Shown here: positions 46,839-54,451 of the stretch, piece after piece
Numbering within the stretch: the first letter of the stretch is position 1
How the letters are laid out: every line of letters starts with the position of its first letter
Assembly: GCA_900543555.1 (NCBI GenBank)
Contig: UQRL01000011.1
Location: 1-55,866 of the forward strand
DNA length: 55,866 bases
Reading direction: 5' to 3'
Source of the DNA: an uncultured Oscillospiraceae bacterium
GTDB taxonomy: Bacteria; Bacillota; Clostridia; Oscillospirales; Acutalibacteraceae
The notes under the pieces: model-generated
The model's database searches: none
What the model was told of the DNA's origin: nothing
The model's input: the letters and a program-made list of their open reading frames with translations, nothing else
Position numbers and translations under genes: made by a program

Positions 46839-46878
46839 GAGCTGAGGGAAACACAAAGCAATACGCGGCGTAAGCTGC

Positions 46879-46917
46879 AGAGAAGGTTGTGAAGCAATTC
46901 ACAGCCTTCTCTTTTTG
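46879..46917 (+). terminator. Terminator of ppdK
   Basis: AGAGAAGG-T-TGTGAA and TTCACA-G-CCTTCTCT form a long stem with the loop GCAA, followed by TTTTG. Confidence 0.9.
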
Positions 46918-46933
46918 CCCGAAAGTCCCTCTC

Positions 46934-46962
46934 TTCTCATTTGCCCGGAACTGTGTTACAAT
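46934..46962 (+). promoter_or_regulatory. Probable promoter of the phosphopantetheinyl transferase gene
   Basis: TTCTCA (46934-46939) and TACAAT (46957-46962) have a 17-base spacer, 33 bases before the ATG. Confidence 0.6.
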
Positions 46963-46994
46963 AAAAGGACGGAAAAGCGAGGGGAGGGGAGTCC

Positions 46995-47567
46995 ATGCTG
47001 TATGCGGTCCGGTATGAGGATCGGTTTGCCAGCCGCCCAGAGGAGCTGTCCCATCAGCGGGCCCTGTCGGAGCGCCTGCTCCAGTGGGCCCTGAAAGAGG
47101 AATTTGGCCTGGAGCTTTCCGCCCTGGTCCGGGGGAAGGGGGCCTCTGGTAAACCTTATTTTCTGGACTGCCCTGTACAATTCAGCGTGAGCCATACCCG
47201 CGGCTTGGTTTGCTGCGGTCTCAGCCGCACCCCTTTGGGCGTGGACGCGGAGAGCCCTCGCCCCTGTAAGGAAGCCCTGATTCAGCGGGCGTGCAACCAG
47301 GAGGAGCTTACCTGGCTGGCGGGTCAAAAAGAGCGGGAAACGGCCTTTCTCTCCCTGTGGACCCTGAAGGAGAGCGTGATGAAACTCTCTGGGCAAGGGC
47401 TGGGCTTTGGCTTGAAAAACGCTTCCTTTACCTTTTCGGGGGGAGAACCCCGCTTTCGGGACCAGGGGGTGCTGCTTTCCCAGTTCTCCCTTCCGGGAGG
47501 ATTCGTGGTTTCCGCCGCCTCCAGGGAAGAGCAGTTCCCCGGCATACAGCTGGTGGAGCTTATGTAA
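46995..47567 (+). CDS. 4'-phosphopantetheinyl transferase (Sfp-type), 190 aa
   Basis: The enzyme moves the phosphopantetheine arm from CoA to carrier proteins. The family signatures are visible: FSVSHTRGLVCCGL, GVDAESPRP (Mg-binding Asp and Glu) and LWTLKESVMKLSGQGL. The protein is short for Sfp (about 220 aa), losing mainly terminal parts. No polyketide or peptide synthetase is nearby, so its carrier is elsewhere. A DUF4830 gene follows after 70 bases. Confidence 0.87.
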   Translation: MLYAVRYEDRFASRPEELSHQRALSERLLQWALKEEFGLELSALVRGKGASGKPYFLDCPVQFSVSHTRGLVCCGLSRTPLGVDAESPRPCKEALIQRACNQEELTWLAGQKERETAFLSLWTLKESVMKLSGQGLGFGLKNASFTFSGGEPRFRDQGVLLSQFSLPGGFVVSAASREEQFPGIQLVELM

Positions 47568-47637
47568 ATCATTCATATCTGCCCCATTCCTCTCATAGGA
47601 ATACCACAAGGAATCAAACAGAGAGGAACGGTGGAAG

Positions 47638-48321
47638 ATGGTCGTATCGCTGAAAGCCAATCGAAAACGGATCTTGGCATTTTTTGTGCTGGCCCTGGTC
47701 GTGGTGGGAGCGCTTTTCTTCCTGCACGGCGGGGAGCAGGAGGAGCCAGAGCCCATCCCAGGGGGGACCAATGAGGAGCGCGTGGCCTTTTTGGAGAGCT
47801 TCGGCTGGCAAGTCCAGACAGAGCCTACAGAGACCCGTGAGGTTATGATCCCCGCCCAGTTTAACGATGTGTACACTGCCTACAATGTCATGCAGCAAGC
47901 CCAGGGCTTTGACTTGAAGCCCTATGCCGGGGAAATCTGCACCCAGTATTTGTACAAGGTGGAGAACTACCCCGATGAGACAGAGGTCTATGCTACCCTT
48001 TTAGTCTATGGGGACCAAATCATCGGCGGGGACCTTGCCAGCAGCCAGGTGGACGGCTTCATGCACGGCTTTGCCCCGGACAGCGCCCGCTTTGGAGAGA
48101 CCGGCGCAGGTGGGGCAGAGAGCTCCCCGGCTGAAACCTCAGCCTCCCCACAGGCGAGTGTTTCCCCAGAGAGCTCCCCGGCAGTTTCGGCTGAAAGCGG
48201 CGGGGAAAGCACAGTGACAGGGCAGGCAGAGGCTTCTGCGGAAAGTGCCGCCAGCGGGACGGCAGACGAGGTGGAGACCGGAGGAGAGCCTCTTCCTGAG
48301 GAGGCCTATCCCACGGACTAA
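47638..48321 (+). CDS. DUF4830-type membrane-anchored protein, 227 aa
   Basis: A basic N-terminus (SLKANRKR) and one transmembrane helix (about residues 13-29) precede the DUF4830 core: RVAFLESFGWQV, PAQFNDVYTAYNVMQQAQGFDL, LLVYGDQIIGGDLASSQVDGFMHG. The C-terminal 70 residues are a low-complexity Ser/Glu/Ala tail. The core is probably outside the cell. The function of the family is unknown; some members occur near sporulation genes. AGAGGAACGG precedes the ATG. Confidence 0.75.
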   Translation: MVVSLKANRKRILAFFVLALVVVGALFFLHGGEQEEPEPIPGGTNEERVAFLESFGWQVQTEPTETREVMIPAQFNDVYTAYNVMQQAQGFDLKPYAGEICTQYLYKVENYPDETEVYATLLVYGDQIIGGDLASSQVDGFMHGFAPDSARFGETGAGGAESSPAETSASPQASVSPESSPAVSAESGGESTVTGQAEASAESAASGTADEVETGGEPLPEEAYPTD

Positions 48322-48350
48322 AGACGGAAGGAAAGGGACGTGAAAAAGGC

Positions 48351-49058
48351 ATGATGGAACGGCTGGATAAATTTCTGGCGGCCCAGGGGAAGGGCACCCG
48401 CAAGGAGGTGGGGCGCCTCATCCGCTCTGGAGCAGTGGCCGTGGATGGTGTCCCCGTGCGGGACCCGGCCGCCAAGGTGGACCCTTCCTGCCAGACGGTG
48501 GCAGTGGGGGGGAGCCCTATCCTTTGGCAGGAGCACCTGTATATTATGATGAATAAGCCGGCGGGGGTGCTCTCCGCCACGGAGGACCGCCGCCAAAAGA
48601 CCGTGCTGGACCTGCTCCCGGAGGACCTGCGCCGCCGGGGGCTTTTCCCCGCTGGCAGGCTGGACAAGGATACCACCGGCCTGCTGCTCATCACCGACGA
48701 CGGGGATCTGGCCCACCGGATGCTCTCCCCAAAGAAGCATGTTTACAAGCTGTATCAGGCCCGGCTGGATGCCCCCGTCACTCCGGAGGATGTGCGGGCT
48801 TTTGAGGAGGGCGTCCGCTGGGGGGAAGAGGTTTACGCCCCCGCCCGCCTGTGGGCCGGGGAAGAGGACCCGTTTGTGGCTTTCGCCCAGGTCCATGAGG
48901 GGCGTTTTCACCAGGTAAAGCGGATGTTCCAGGCCCGGGGAAAGACTGTGCTTTCCCTCAAACGCCTCAAGATAGGGGGGCTCTCCCTGGACAGTACACT
49001 ACAGGAAGGGGAGTGCCGCCTGCTGGCGCCTGAAGAAGTGTGTCAAATTCTTCGTTAG
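48351..49058 (+). CDS. Pseudouridine synthase, RsuA/RluB family, 235 aa
   Basis: An N-terminal S4 RNA-binding domain (ERLDKFLAAQGKGTRKEVGRLIRSGAV) is followed by the catalytic core with GRLDKDTTGLLLIT, the active-site Asp in its LDKDT, and KMYQ-like HVYKLYQARL. The likely role is modification of a uridine in 16S or 23S rRNA; RsuA (U516) is the best guess. It starts 29 bases after the DUF4830 gene and is probably on the same transcript. Confidence 0.9.
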   Translation: MMERLDKFLAAQGKGTRKEVGRLIRSGAVAVDGVPVRDPAAKVDPSCQTVAVGGSPILWQEHLYIMMNKPAGVLSATEDRRQKTVLDLLPEDLRRRGLFPAGRLDKDTTGLLLITDDGDLAHRMLSPKKHVYKLYQARLDAPVTPEDVRAFEEGVRWGEEVYAPARLWAGEEDPFVAFAQVHEGRFHQVKRMFQARGKTVLSLKRLKIGGLSLDSTLQEGECRLLAPEEVCQILR

Positions 49059-49241
49059 CAAGTTGTACTAAAATTAAGTGGGTGATTTGTGTTTTAGGGA
49101 AAGTCCATAAAGGGTGGGAAAAATCTTTGGGCAAATAAAGACTTTCGCCGGATGGCTGAATCTGTTATACTTATAGCAATCAAAAATGACCGTGAAGCAG
49201 CCTTTGCGGATGTGGTCATGAAAAATAGGAGGAATATCCGA

Positions 49242-50360
49242 ATGGCAAGTTTAACTCTGAAAAATATTTACAAGATCTATGCCGGCGGCGTTACTGCGGT
49301 CACTGATTTCAACCTGGACATCGAGGATAAGGAGTTTATCATCCTGGTTGGCCCCTCTGGCTGCGGCAAGTCCACCACCCTGCGTATGATCGCCGGTCTG
49401 GAAGAGATCAGCAAGGGCGAGCTGTACATAGGCGACGTGCTCTCCAATGACATCGCCCCCAAGGATCGCGATATCGCCATGGTGTTCCAGAACTACGCTC
49501 TGTATCCCCACATGACCGTGTTTGACAACATGGCTTTCGGTCTGAAGCTGCGCAAGACCCCCAAGGATGAGATTAAGCGCCGCGTGGAAGAGGCTGCCCG
49601 CATTCTGGACATCTCTCACCTGCTGGACCGCAAGCCCAAGGCTCTGTCCGGTGGCCAGCGGCAGCGTGTTGCTCTGGGCCGCGCTATCGTCCGTGACCCC
49701 AAGGTCTTCCTGCTGGACGAACCCCTTTCCAACTTGGACGCCAAGCTGCGTGCTCAGATGAGAACCGAGATTGCCAAGCTGCATAAGCGCCTGGGCACCA
49801 CCTTTATTTACGTTACTCACGACCAGACTGAGGCTATGACCATGGGCGACCGCATCGTGGTTATGAAGGACGGCTTCATTCAGCAGGTCGATACTCCTCA
49901 GAACCTGTACGACTATCCCGTCAACGAGTTCGTGGCCGGCTTCATGGGCTCTCCTCAGATGAACTTCATCGACGCCAAGCTGGGCAAGAACGGCAACGAT
50001 TACACCCTGACCTTTGGCGCCTGCACCATCACCGTTCCCAAGAAGAAGGCCGATGGGGCTGTGGCCAACTTGGCTGACTATGTGGGCAAGGAAGTTGTGT
50101 TCGGCATCCGTCCCGAGGACGTCCATGACGAGCCCGAGTTCATCGAGAAGGTTGGCGGCGCTCATGTGACCGCTGACGTGGAAGTTACCGAGCTGATGGG
50201 CGCTGAGACTTATCTGTACCTGAACTGCGAGGGCAGCGCTGTTACCGCCCGTGTGGAGCCCACCTCCACCGCCAAGTCCGGCGATAAGTCCAAGATTGCC
50301 TTCGACCTGAACAAGATGCATCTGTTCGACAAGGAAACCGAGAAGACCATCCTCAACTAA
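49242..50360 (+). CDS. Sugar ABC transporter ATPase, MsmX/UgpC-like, 372 aa
   Basis: The ATPase has Walker A GPSGCGKSTT, signature LSGGQRQRVALGRAI, Walker B VFLLDEP and the switch His in VTHDQ. The C-terminal OB-fold regulatory domain (from about residue 235) has GIRPEDVHDEP, typical of MalK/UgpC/MsmX. The start is ATG 49242 behind AGGAGG; upstream in-frame codons are unsupported. There are no permease or binding-protein genes next to it, as for shared multi-transporter ATPases such as MsmX. Confidence 0.92.
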   Translation: MASLTLKNIYKIYAGGVTAVTDFNLDIEDKEFIILVGPSGCGKSTTLRMIAGLEEISKGELYIGDVLSNDIAPKDRDIAMVFQNYALYPHMTVFDNMAFGLKLRKTPKDEIKRRVEEAARILDISHLLDRKPKALSGGQRQRVALGRAIVRDPKVFLLDEPLSNLDAKLRAQMRTEIAKLHKRLGTTFIYVTHDQTEAMTMGDRIVVMKDGFIQQVDTPQNLYDYPVNEFVAGFMGSPQMNFIDAKLGKNGNDYTLTFGACTITVPKKKADGAVANLADYVGKEVVFGIRPEDVHDEPEFIEKVGGAHVTADVEVTELMGAETYLYLNCEGSAVTARVEPTSTAKSGDKSKIAFDLNKMHLFDKETEKTILN

Positions 50361-50376
50361 AAATTTGCCATTCCAG

Positions 50377-50408
50377 CAGGGGCGCCAGCAATGGTGTCCC
50401 TGTTTTTT
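50377..50408 (+). terminator. Terminator of the ABC ATPase gene
   Basis: CAGGGGCGCCA and TGGTGTCCCTG flank GCAA with one mismatch, followed by TTTTTT. Confidence 0.88.
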
Positions 50409-50450
50409 ATCTGATTTTAGGAAAAATGCCGGTCTTTTTTTAAAAAATGC

Positions 50451-50479
50451 TTGAATTTTTTCTTCCGATTCTGTAAAAT
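50451..50479 (+). promoter_or_regulatory. Promoter of the PucR/CdaR-type regulator gene
   Basis: TTGAAT (50451-50456) and TAAAAT (50474-50479) have a 17-base spacer. Confidence 0.75.
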
Positions 50480-50589
50480 AAAGCTGTGTAGCTGTTTCTT
50501 CTGGCGCAGAGCGTCCCAGTAGGGCAGGCGCCTATTGAATTTTTTGCGGGGGAGTTTGCCCCCTGTGCCATAAAGAAAGGGGAAGAGTC

Positions 50590-51675
50590 ATGTCAAACAG
50601 ATTGTTTCAGGGGATCATCCATCAGATGCGGGATACGATCGACCGCACCATCGGCGTTGTGGATGACTCCTCGGTGATCATCGCCTGCAGTGAGCTGGGC
50701 AAAATTGGCGAGGTGTGCGAGGAAATCACACCGGAGGAGATGGCCTCCTCCGAGGTTTTCCTGACCGACGGATACAGCTTTAAGTCCTTTGGAAGCCGTC
50801 CCCGGCCGGAGTATGCCGTCTTTGTGGCGGGCAACGACCCGGAGGCCCAGAAGTATGTCAAAATCCTGGCAGTTTCCCTCAGCAGCATCAAGCAGTACTA
50901 CGATGAGAAATACGACCGCGGCAACTTTATTAAGAATGTGATCCTGGATAACATCCTGCCCGGTGACATCTACCTGAAGAGCCATGAGCTTCACTTCGAT
51001 TCCGATGTGAGCCGCGTGTGCATGCTGGTAAAGATCGCTGAAAAGAACGATATTTCCGCTTATGATGTGCTCCAAAATCTGTTCCCCGATAAGAACAAGG
51101 ACTTTATCATCAACATCAATGAAACGGATATCGCTTTGGTGAAGGAGATTAAGCCCAGCATTGATGAAAAGGACATTGACAAGCTGGCCAGCTCCATTGT
51201 GGATACCCTTTCCAGCGAGTTCTACACCCAGTGCACCGTGGGCATTGGCACGGTGGTCAACAATATCAAGGACTTGGCGCGCTCCTTTAAAGAGGCCCAG
51301 GTGGCCCTGGAGGTGGGCAAGGTCTTTGATACAGAGCGTGCCATTGTCAGCTATAACCACCTGGGGATTGCCCGGTTGATTTATCAGCTGCCCACCACGC
51401 TGTGCGAGATGTTCCTGAAGGAGGTCTTCCGCAAGGGTTCTATTGACGCCCTGGACCACGAGACGCTGTTTACCATCCAGCGCTTTTTTGAGAACAGCCT
51501 GAATGTCTCCGAAACCTCCCGTAAGCTCTTTGTCCACCGCAATACGCTGGTCTATCGCCTGGAAAAGATCAAGAAGATCACCGGCCTGGACCTGCGCGAG
51601 TTTGAAGATGCCATCGTCTTCAAGGTGGCTTTGATGGTGAAGAAATACCTCTCCAACAATCCAGTTAAGTTTTAA
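50590..51675 (+). CDS. PucR/CdaR-type transcriptional regulator, 361 aa
   Basis: The N-terminal region (about 1-130) is an uncharacterised sensory part. The middle has a GGDEF-like CdaR segment (TVGIGTVVNNIKDLARSFKEAQVALEVG), and the C-terminal helix-turn-helix is of the PucR type (FFENSLNVSETSRKLFVHRNTLVYRLEKIKKITGLDL). Such proteins regulate carbon or nitrogen catabolism genes. It has its own promoter. It may control the neighbouring ABC ATPase, but no operator is evident. Confidence 0.85.
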   Translation: MSNRLFQGIIHQMRDTIDRTIGVVDDSSVIIACSELGKIGEVCEEITPEEMASSEVFLTDGYSFKSFGSRPRPEYAVFVAGNDPEAQKYVKILAVSLSSIKQYYDEKYDRGNFIKNVILDNILPGDIYLKSHELHFDSDVSRVCMLVKIAEKNDISAYDVLQNLFPDKNKDFIININETDIALVKEIKPSIDEKDIDKLASSIVDTLSSEFYTQCTVGIGTVVNNIKDLARSFKEAQVALEVGKVFDTERAIVSYNHLGIARLIYQLPTTLCEMFLKEVFRKGSIDALDHETLFTIQRFFENSLNVSETSRKLFVHRNTLVYRLEKIKKITGLDLREFEDAIVFKVALMVKKYLSNNPVKF

Positions 51676-51735
51676 CCGCAGGTGCGTGTAGTTGCCTGTG
51701 TTTCAGGAATCGTAACAATTTATTTCTTATAAAGA

Positions 51736-51764
51736 ATGATACAGGTGGCACCCATTGGTATAAT
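51736..51764 (+). promoter_or_regulatory. Probable promoter of ftsEX
   Basis: ATGATA (51736-51741) and TATAAT (51759-51764) have a 17-base spacer. The leader is about 135 nt. Confidence 0.6.
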
Positions 51765-51802
51765 AAAAGCTATGCCGATGGGTGCTGTCCTGTGTGTGGG
51801 AC

Positions 51803-51876
51803 GCCTTTGAGGGCGGCTTTCACGCCCTCTAGGCAGTTATGGGGAAGGGGCCGGCCAGGCTTCCCTTGCTTCTTTA
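51803..51876 (+). terminator. Possible attenuator hairpins in the ftsE leader
   Basis: Hairpin 1 pairs GCCT-GAGGGCG (51803-51815) with CGCCCTC-AGGC (51823-51834). Hairpin 2 pairs GGGAAG (51842-51847) with CTTCCC (51860-51865), followed by TTGCTTCTTT. The second resembles a weak terminator placed before the ftsE start. Confidence 0.35.
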
Positions 51877-51905
51877 ACCCTTTCAGAGAAAGGCAGGTCA
51901 TAGGC

Positions 51906-52844
51906 TTGATAGAATTTCGCAATGTATCCAAGGTGTACAACAATGGAACAGAGGCTCTGCACAACATCAATTTGACGGTGGAAAAGGGAGAGTTCGTGTT
52001 CATTGTGGGCTCCTCGGGGGCCGGTAAAAGCACGTTTTTAAAGCTTGTCATGTGCGAAGAGAGGCCCAACTCCGGCCAGATCATCGTGGACGGCGTGGAT
52101 GTGACCCGCATCCGCAAGCGGAAGATTCCCTACATCCGCAGGAAGATGGGCATTGTTTTCCAGGATTTCCGCCTGATAGACCACATGACGGTTTACGACA
52201 ATGTGGCGTTTGCCATGCGTGTGGTGGGGGCTTCTGCCAAGTCCATCCGCAAGCGGGTGCCCTATATCCTCAGCCTGGTCGGCCTGCAGCACAAGGCAAA
52301 GCATTACCCCACAGAGCTTTCTGGCGGCGAACGCCAGCGTGTGGGCTTGGCGCGCGCGCTGGTGAATAACCCCACGATGATTGTGGCGGACGAGCCCACG
52401 GGCAACATCGACCCCGCCCTCTCTTTTGAAATTGTAGACCTTCTCAGCGAGATCAACCGCCGGGGTACCACTGTGCTTATGGTTACCCACGAGCACTCTT
52501 TGGTCAAGCATTTCCACAAGCGCATCATCCAGATCCACTCCGGTGAAATCGTGGCGGACACGGCTGAAATGGCGGATGTCTACGCGCCTCCCGAGCGCTA
52601 TGAAAGCCCGGAGGAGGCGGTGGAGAACGATGATGATTACGCCGAGTACGATAATCAGGAAACCTATGAGGAAGATTACCCCGCAGCCGCAGAGCCTGCC
52701 GTCCAGGAGGAGTATGGCGAGTTCCAGGAGATGGACGCCGAACCCCTGGATGCTGGGGAAGAGGAGTCCGCGGAGGACATTGCCGAGGAAATCCTGCGGG
52801 AGCAGGAACTTCAGGAGGACAGCAGTGAGGAGGTGGAGAGATGA
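51906..52844 (+). CDS. ftsE: Cell-division ATP-binding protein FtsE with acidic C-terminal tail, 312 aa
   Basis: FtsE with FtsX regulates cell-wall hydrolases at division or sporulation. Walker A is GSSGAGKST, the signature is LSGGERQRVGLARALV and Walker B is MIVADEPTGNID. Normal FtsE ends near residue 228, but here about 80 extra, strongly acidic residues follow (EEAVENDDDYAEYDNQETYE and similar). The start is TTG 51906. Upstream in-frame codons cover the leader hairpins and are rejected. It overlaps ftsX by four bases (ATGA). Confidence 0.9.
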   Translation: MIEFRNVSKVYNNGTEALHNINLTVEKGEFVFIVGSSGAGKSTFLKLVMCEERPNSGQIIVDGVDVTRIRKRKIPYIRRKMGIVFQDFRLIDHMTVYDNVAFAMRVVGASAKSIRKRVPYILSLVGLQHKAKHYPTELSGGERQRVGLARALVNNPTMIVADEPTGNIDPALSFEIVDLLSEINRRGTTVLMVTHEHSLVKHFHKRIIQIHSGEIVADTAEMADVYAPPERYESPEEAVENDDDYAEYDNQETYEEDYPAAAEPAVQEEYGEFQEMDAEPLDAGEEESAEDIAEEILREQELQEDSSEEVER

Positions 52845-53752
52845 GCCTGCACAGTATTGGCTATCTGTTCCGGGAGGGCTTAAAGAGCCTTTGGAAAAAC
52901 CGCACCATGACAATCGCTTCTGTAGGCGTTCTGATTGCCTGCCTGCTGATGACGGGTGTTGCCGGGTTGCTCTCTATGAACCTTTCCTCTACCATGACCT
53001 CCATTGAGGGCAGCAATACCTTGACGGTCTACCTGCGGGAGGATGTGCCCTCCCTGACAGCGGTGCGCATTGGCGAGGAACTGCGTCAAATCAACAATAT
53101 TGCGGAATGCACCTTTGTCCCTAAGGATGATGCCCTCTCGGGCATTATGCAGGGAATGGACAGCAGCAGTACCCTGTTTGAAAGCTTTACGGGGGACAAT
53201 AACCCCCTTCCCGATGCCTATGAGATCTCGCTGGAGGATTTGAGCCTGTATGACCAAACCATCAGCGCCATCAAAGCGGTGGACGGCGTGGACCGCATTT
53301 CCGATTACCGCAGCGTGGCGGTTCGCCTAAGCAGCCTGGACCGGCTGGTGCGGTATTGCAGCATTGGCATTGTGACAATCCTGGCAGTGGTTTCCCTGTT
53401 CATCATTGTCAACACGGTGAAGGTGACGATTTTTTCCCGCCGCATGGAAATCAGCATTATGAAATCCGTGGGCGCTACCAATGGGTTTGTGCGGATGCCC
53501 TTCATTGTAGAGGGTGTGGTAATCGGCCTGCTCTCCGGGGCGGTTTCCGCTACGATCCTGTATTTTGCCTACGATTGGGCGGTAGAGGTTGTCTATGCCC
53601 TGGTTCCCTGGCTGGCCATTGTGGATATCCACCCCTATGTGTGGTTCCTTTATGGGGCCTATCTGGTGGTGGGCATGCTGTTTGGCCTGTTGGGCGGCAC
53701 CATTTCCATTGGCAAGTATTTGAAAAAAGAGGGCGAGAACGCGATTGTATAA
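52841..53752 (+). CDS. ftsX: Cell-division protein FtsX, 303 aa
   Basis: This is a permease-like partner of FtsE with four transmembrane segments. A first helix (about residues 22-46) is followed by an extracellular domain (to about 170) with YLREDVPSLTAV, then three more helices including the typical RRMEISIMKSVGATNGFVRMPFIVEGVVIG. It starts within the ftsE stop (ATGA), ensuring coupled synthesis. The length is normal. Confidence 0.94.
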   Translation: MSLHSIGYLFREGLKSLWKNRTMTIASVGVLIACLLMTGVAGLLSMNLSSTMTSIEGSNTLTVYLREDVPSLTAVRIGEELRQINNIAECTFVPKDDALSGIMQGMDSSSTLFESFTGDNNPLPDAYEISLEDLSLYDQTISAIKAVDGVDRISDYRSVAVRLSSLDRLVRYCSIGIVTILAVVSLFIIVNTVKVTIFSRRMEISIMKSVGATNGFVRMPFIVEGVVIGLLSGAVSATILYFAYDWAVEVVYALVPWLAIVDIHPYVWFLYGAYLVVGMLFGLLGGTISIGKYLKKEGENAIV

Positions 53753-53786
53753 TAGCGCTGGCGCCCCGCATAGAATAGAGTGAGCA

Positions 53787-53830
53787 ACGGCCCGGGAAGG
53801 ACTTGGGTACTTCCCTGGGCTTGTTCCTTG
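53787..53830 (+). terminator. Probable terminator of ftsEX
   Basis: GCCCGGGAAG (53790-53799) and CTTCCCTGGGC (53810-53820) form a stem with one bulge, followed by TTGTTCCTT. The T-tract is interrupted. Confidence 0.6.
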
Positions 53831-53838
53831 CTTAAAGA

Positions 53839-53867
53839 TTGACAAGACCCCCTTGGGCCACTATAAT
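53839..53867 (+). promoter_or_regulatory. Promoter of greA-lysS
   Basis: TTGACA (53839-53844) and TATAAT (53862-53867) have exactly a 17-base spacer. Confidence 0.92.
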
Positions 53868-53926
53868 AAGTAGATAAAAGCCGGTCCGCGGAGAGCGGGC
53901 CATTTTCAGTAAAGGATGGAGTTACA

Positions 53927-54412
53927 ATGGCAGAAAAGCAGTATTTTGTTACCGAAGAAGGCTTGGCGTCCCTTGAGCAGGAGCTGGAATATTTAAAGAC
54001 AGTCCGCCGCAAAGAGGTGGCAGAGAAGATCAAGGTGGCCCTGTCCTTTGGCGACCTTTCAGAGAACAGCGAATATGACGAGGCCAAGAATGAGCAGGCC
54101 ATCGTAGAGGCGCGCATCGCTGACTTGGAGGTAATGCTCAACGGTGCCGTGGTCATTGATGAGAGCGAACTGAACAATGAGACCATCCATATCGGCTCAA
54201 AGATCGAGGTGGAAGTCACCTCTGCCGCAGGGGCTAAGTCCAACCGGAATTTCAAAATCGTGGGTTCCAATGAGGCCGATCCCCGCGGGGGCAAGATTTC
54301 CGATGAGTCCGCTGTGGGTAAGGCCCTTATTGGCGCCAGAGTGGGGCAGACCGTAGAGGTGGAGACCCCCGTGGGTGTCTCTGTCTATCATATTCTTTCT
54401 ATCTCCCGCTGA
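53927..54412 (+). CDS. greA: Transcription elongation factor GreA, 161 aa
   Basis: GreA rescues backtracked RNA polymerase by stimulating transcript cleavage. The N-terminal coiled coil includes LEQELEYLKTVRRKEVAEKIKVALSFGDLSENSEYDEAKNEQ, whose DLSENSEYDEAK loop holds the catalytic acidic pair. The C-terminal FKBP-like domain has GSNEADPRGGKISDESAVGKAL. The length is standard. lysS lies 39 bases downstream, a common arrangement in Firmicutes. Confidence 0.96.
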   Translation: MAEKQYFVTEEGLASLEQELEYLKTVRRKEVAEKIKVALSFGDLSENSEYDEAKNEQAIVEARIADLEVMLNGAVVIDESELNNETIHIGSKIEVEVTSAAGAKSNRNFKIVGSNEADPRGGKISDESAVGKALIGARVGQTVEVETPVGVSVYHILSISR

Positions 54413-54451
54413 ACGGGAAAAGGGAATTATCAGGAAGGGTGAAAGGAACCA

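Noticed and set aside
44196..46856. 886-codon minus-strand frame opposite ppdK
   Set aside because: Shadow of ppdK codon usage; no domain or start signal.
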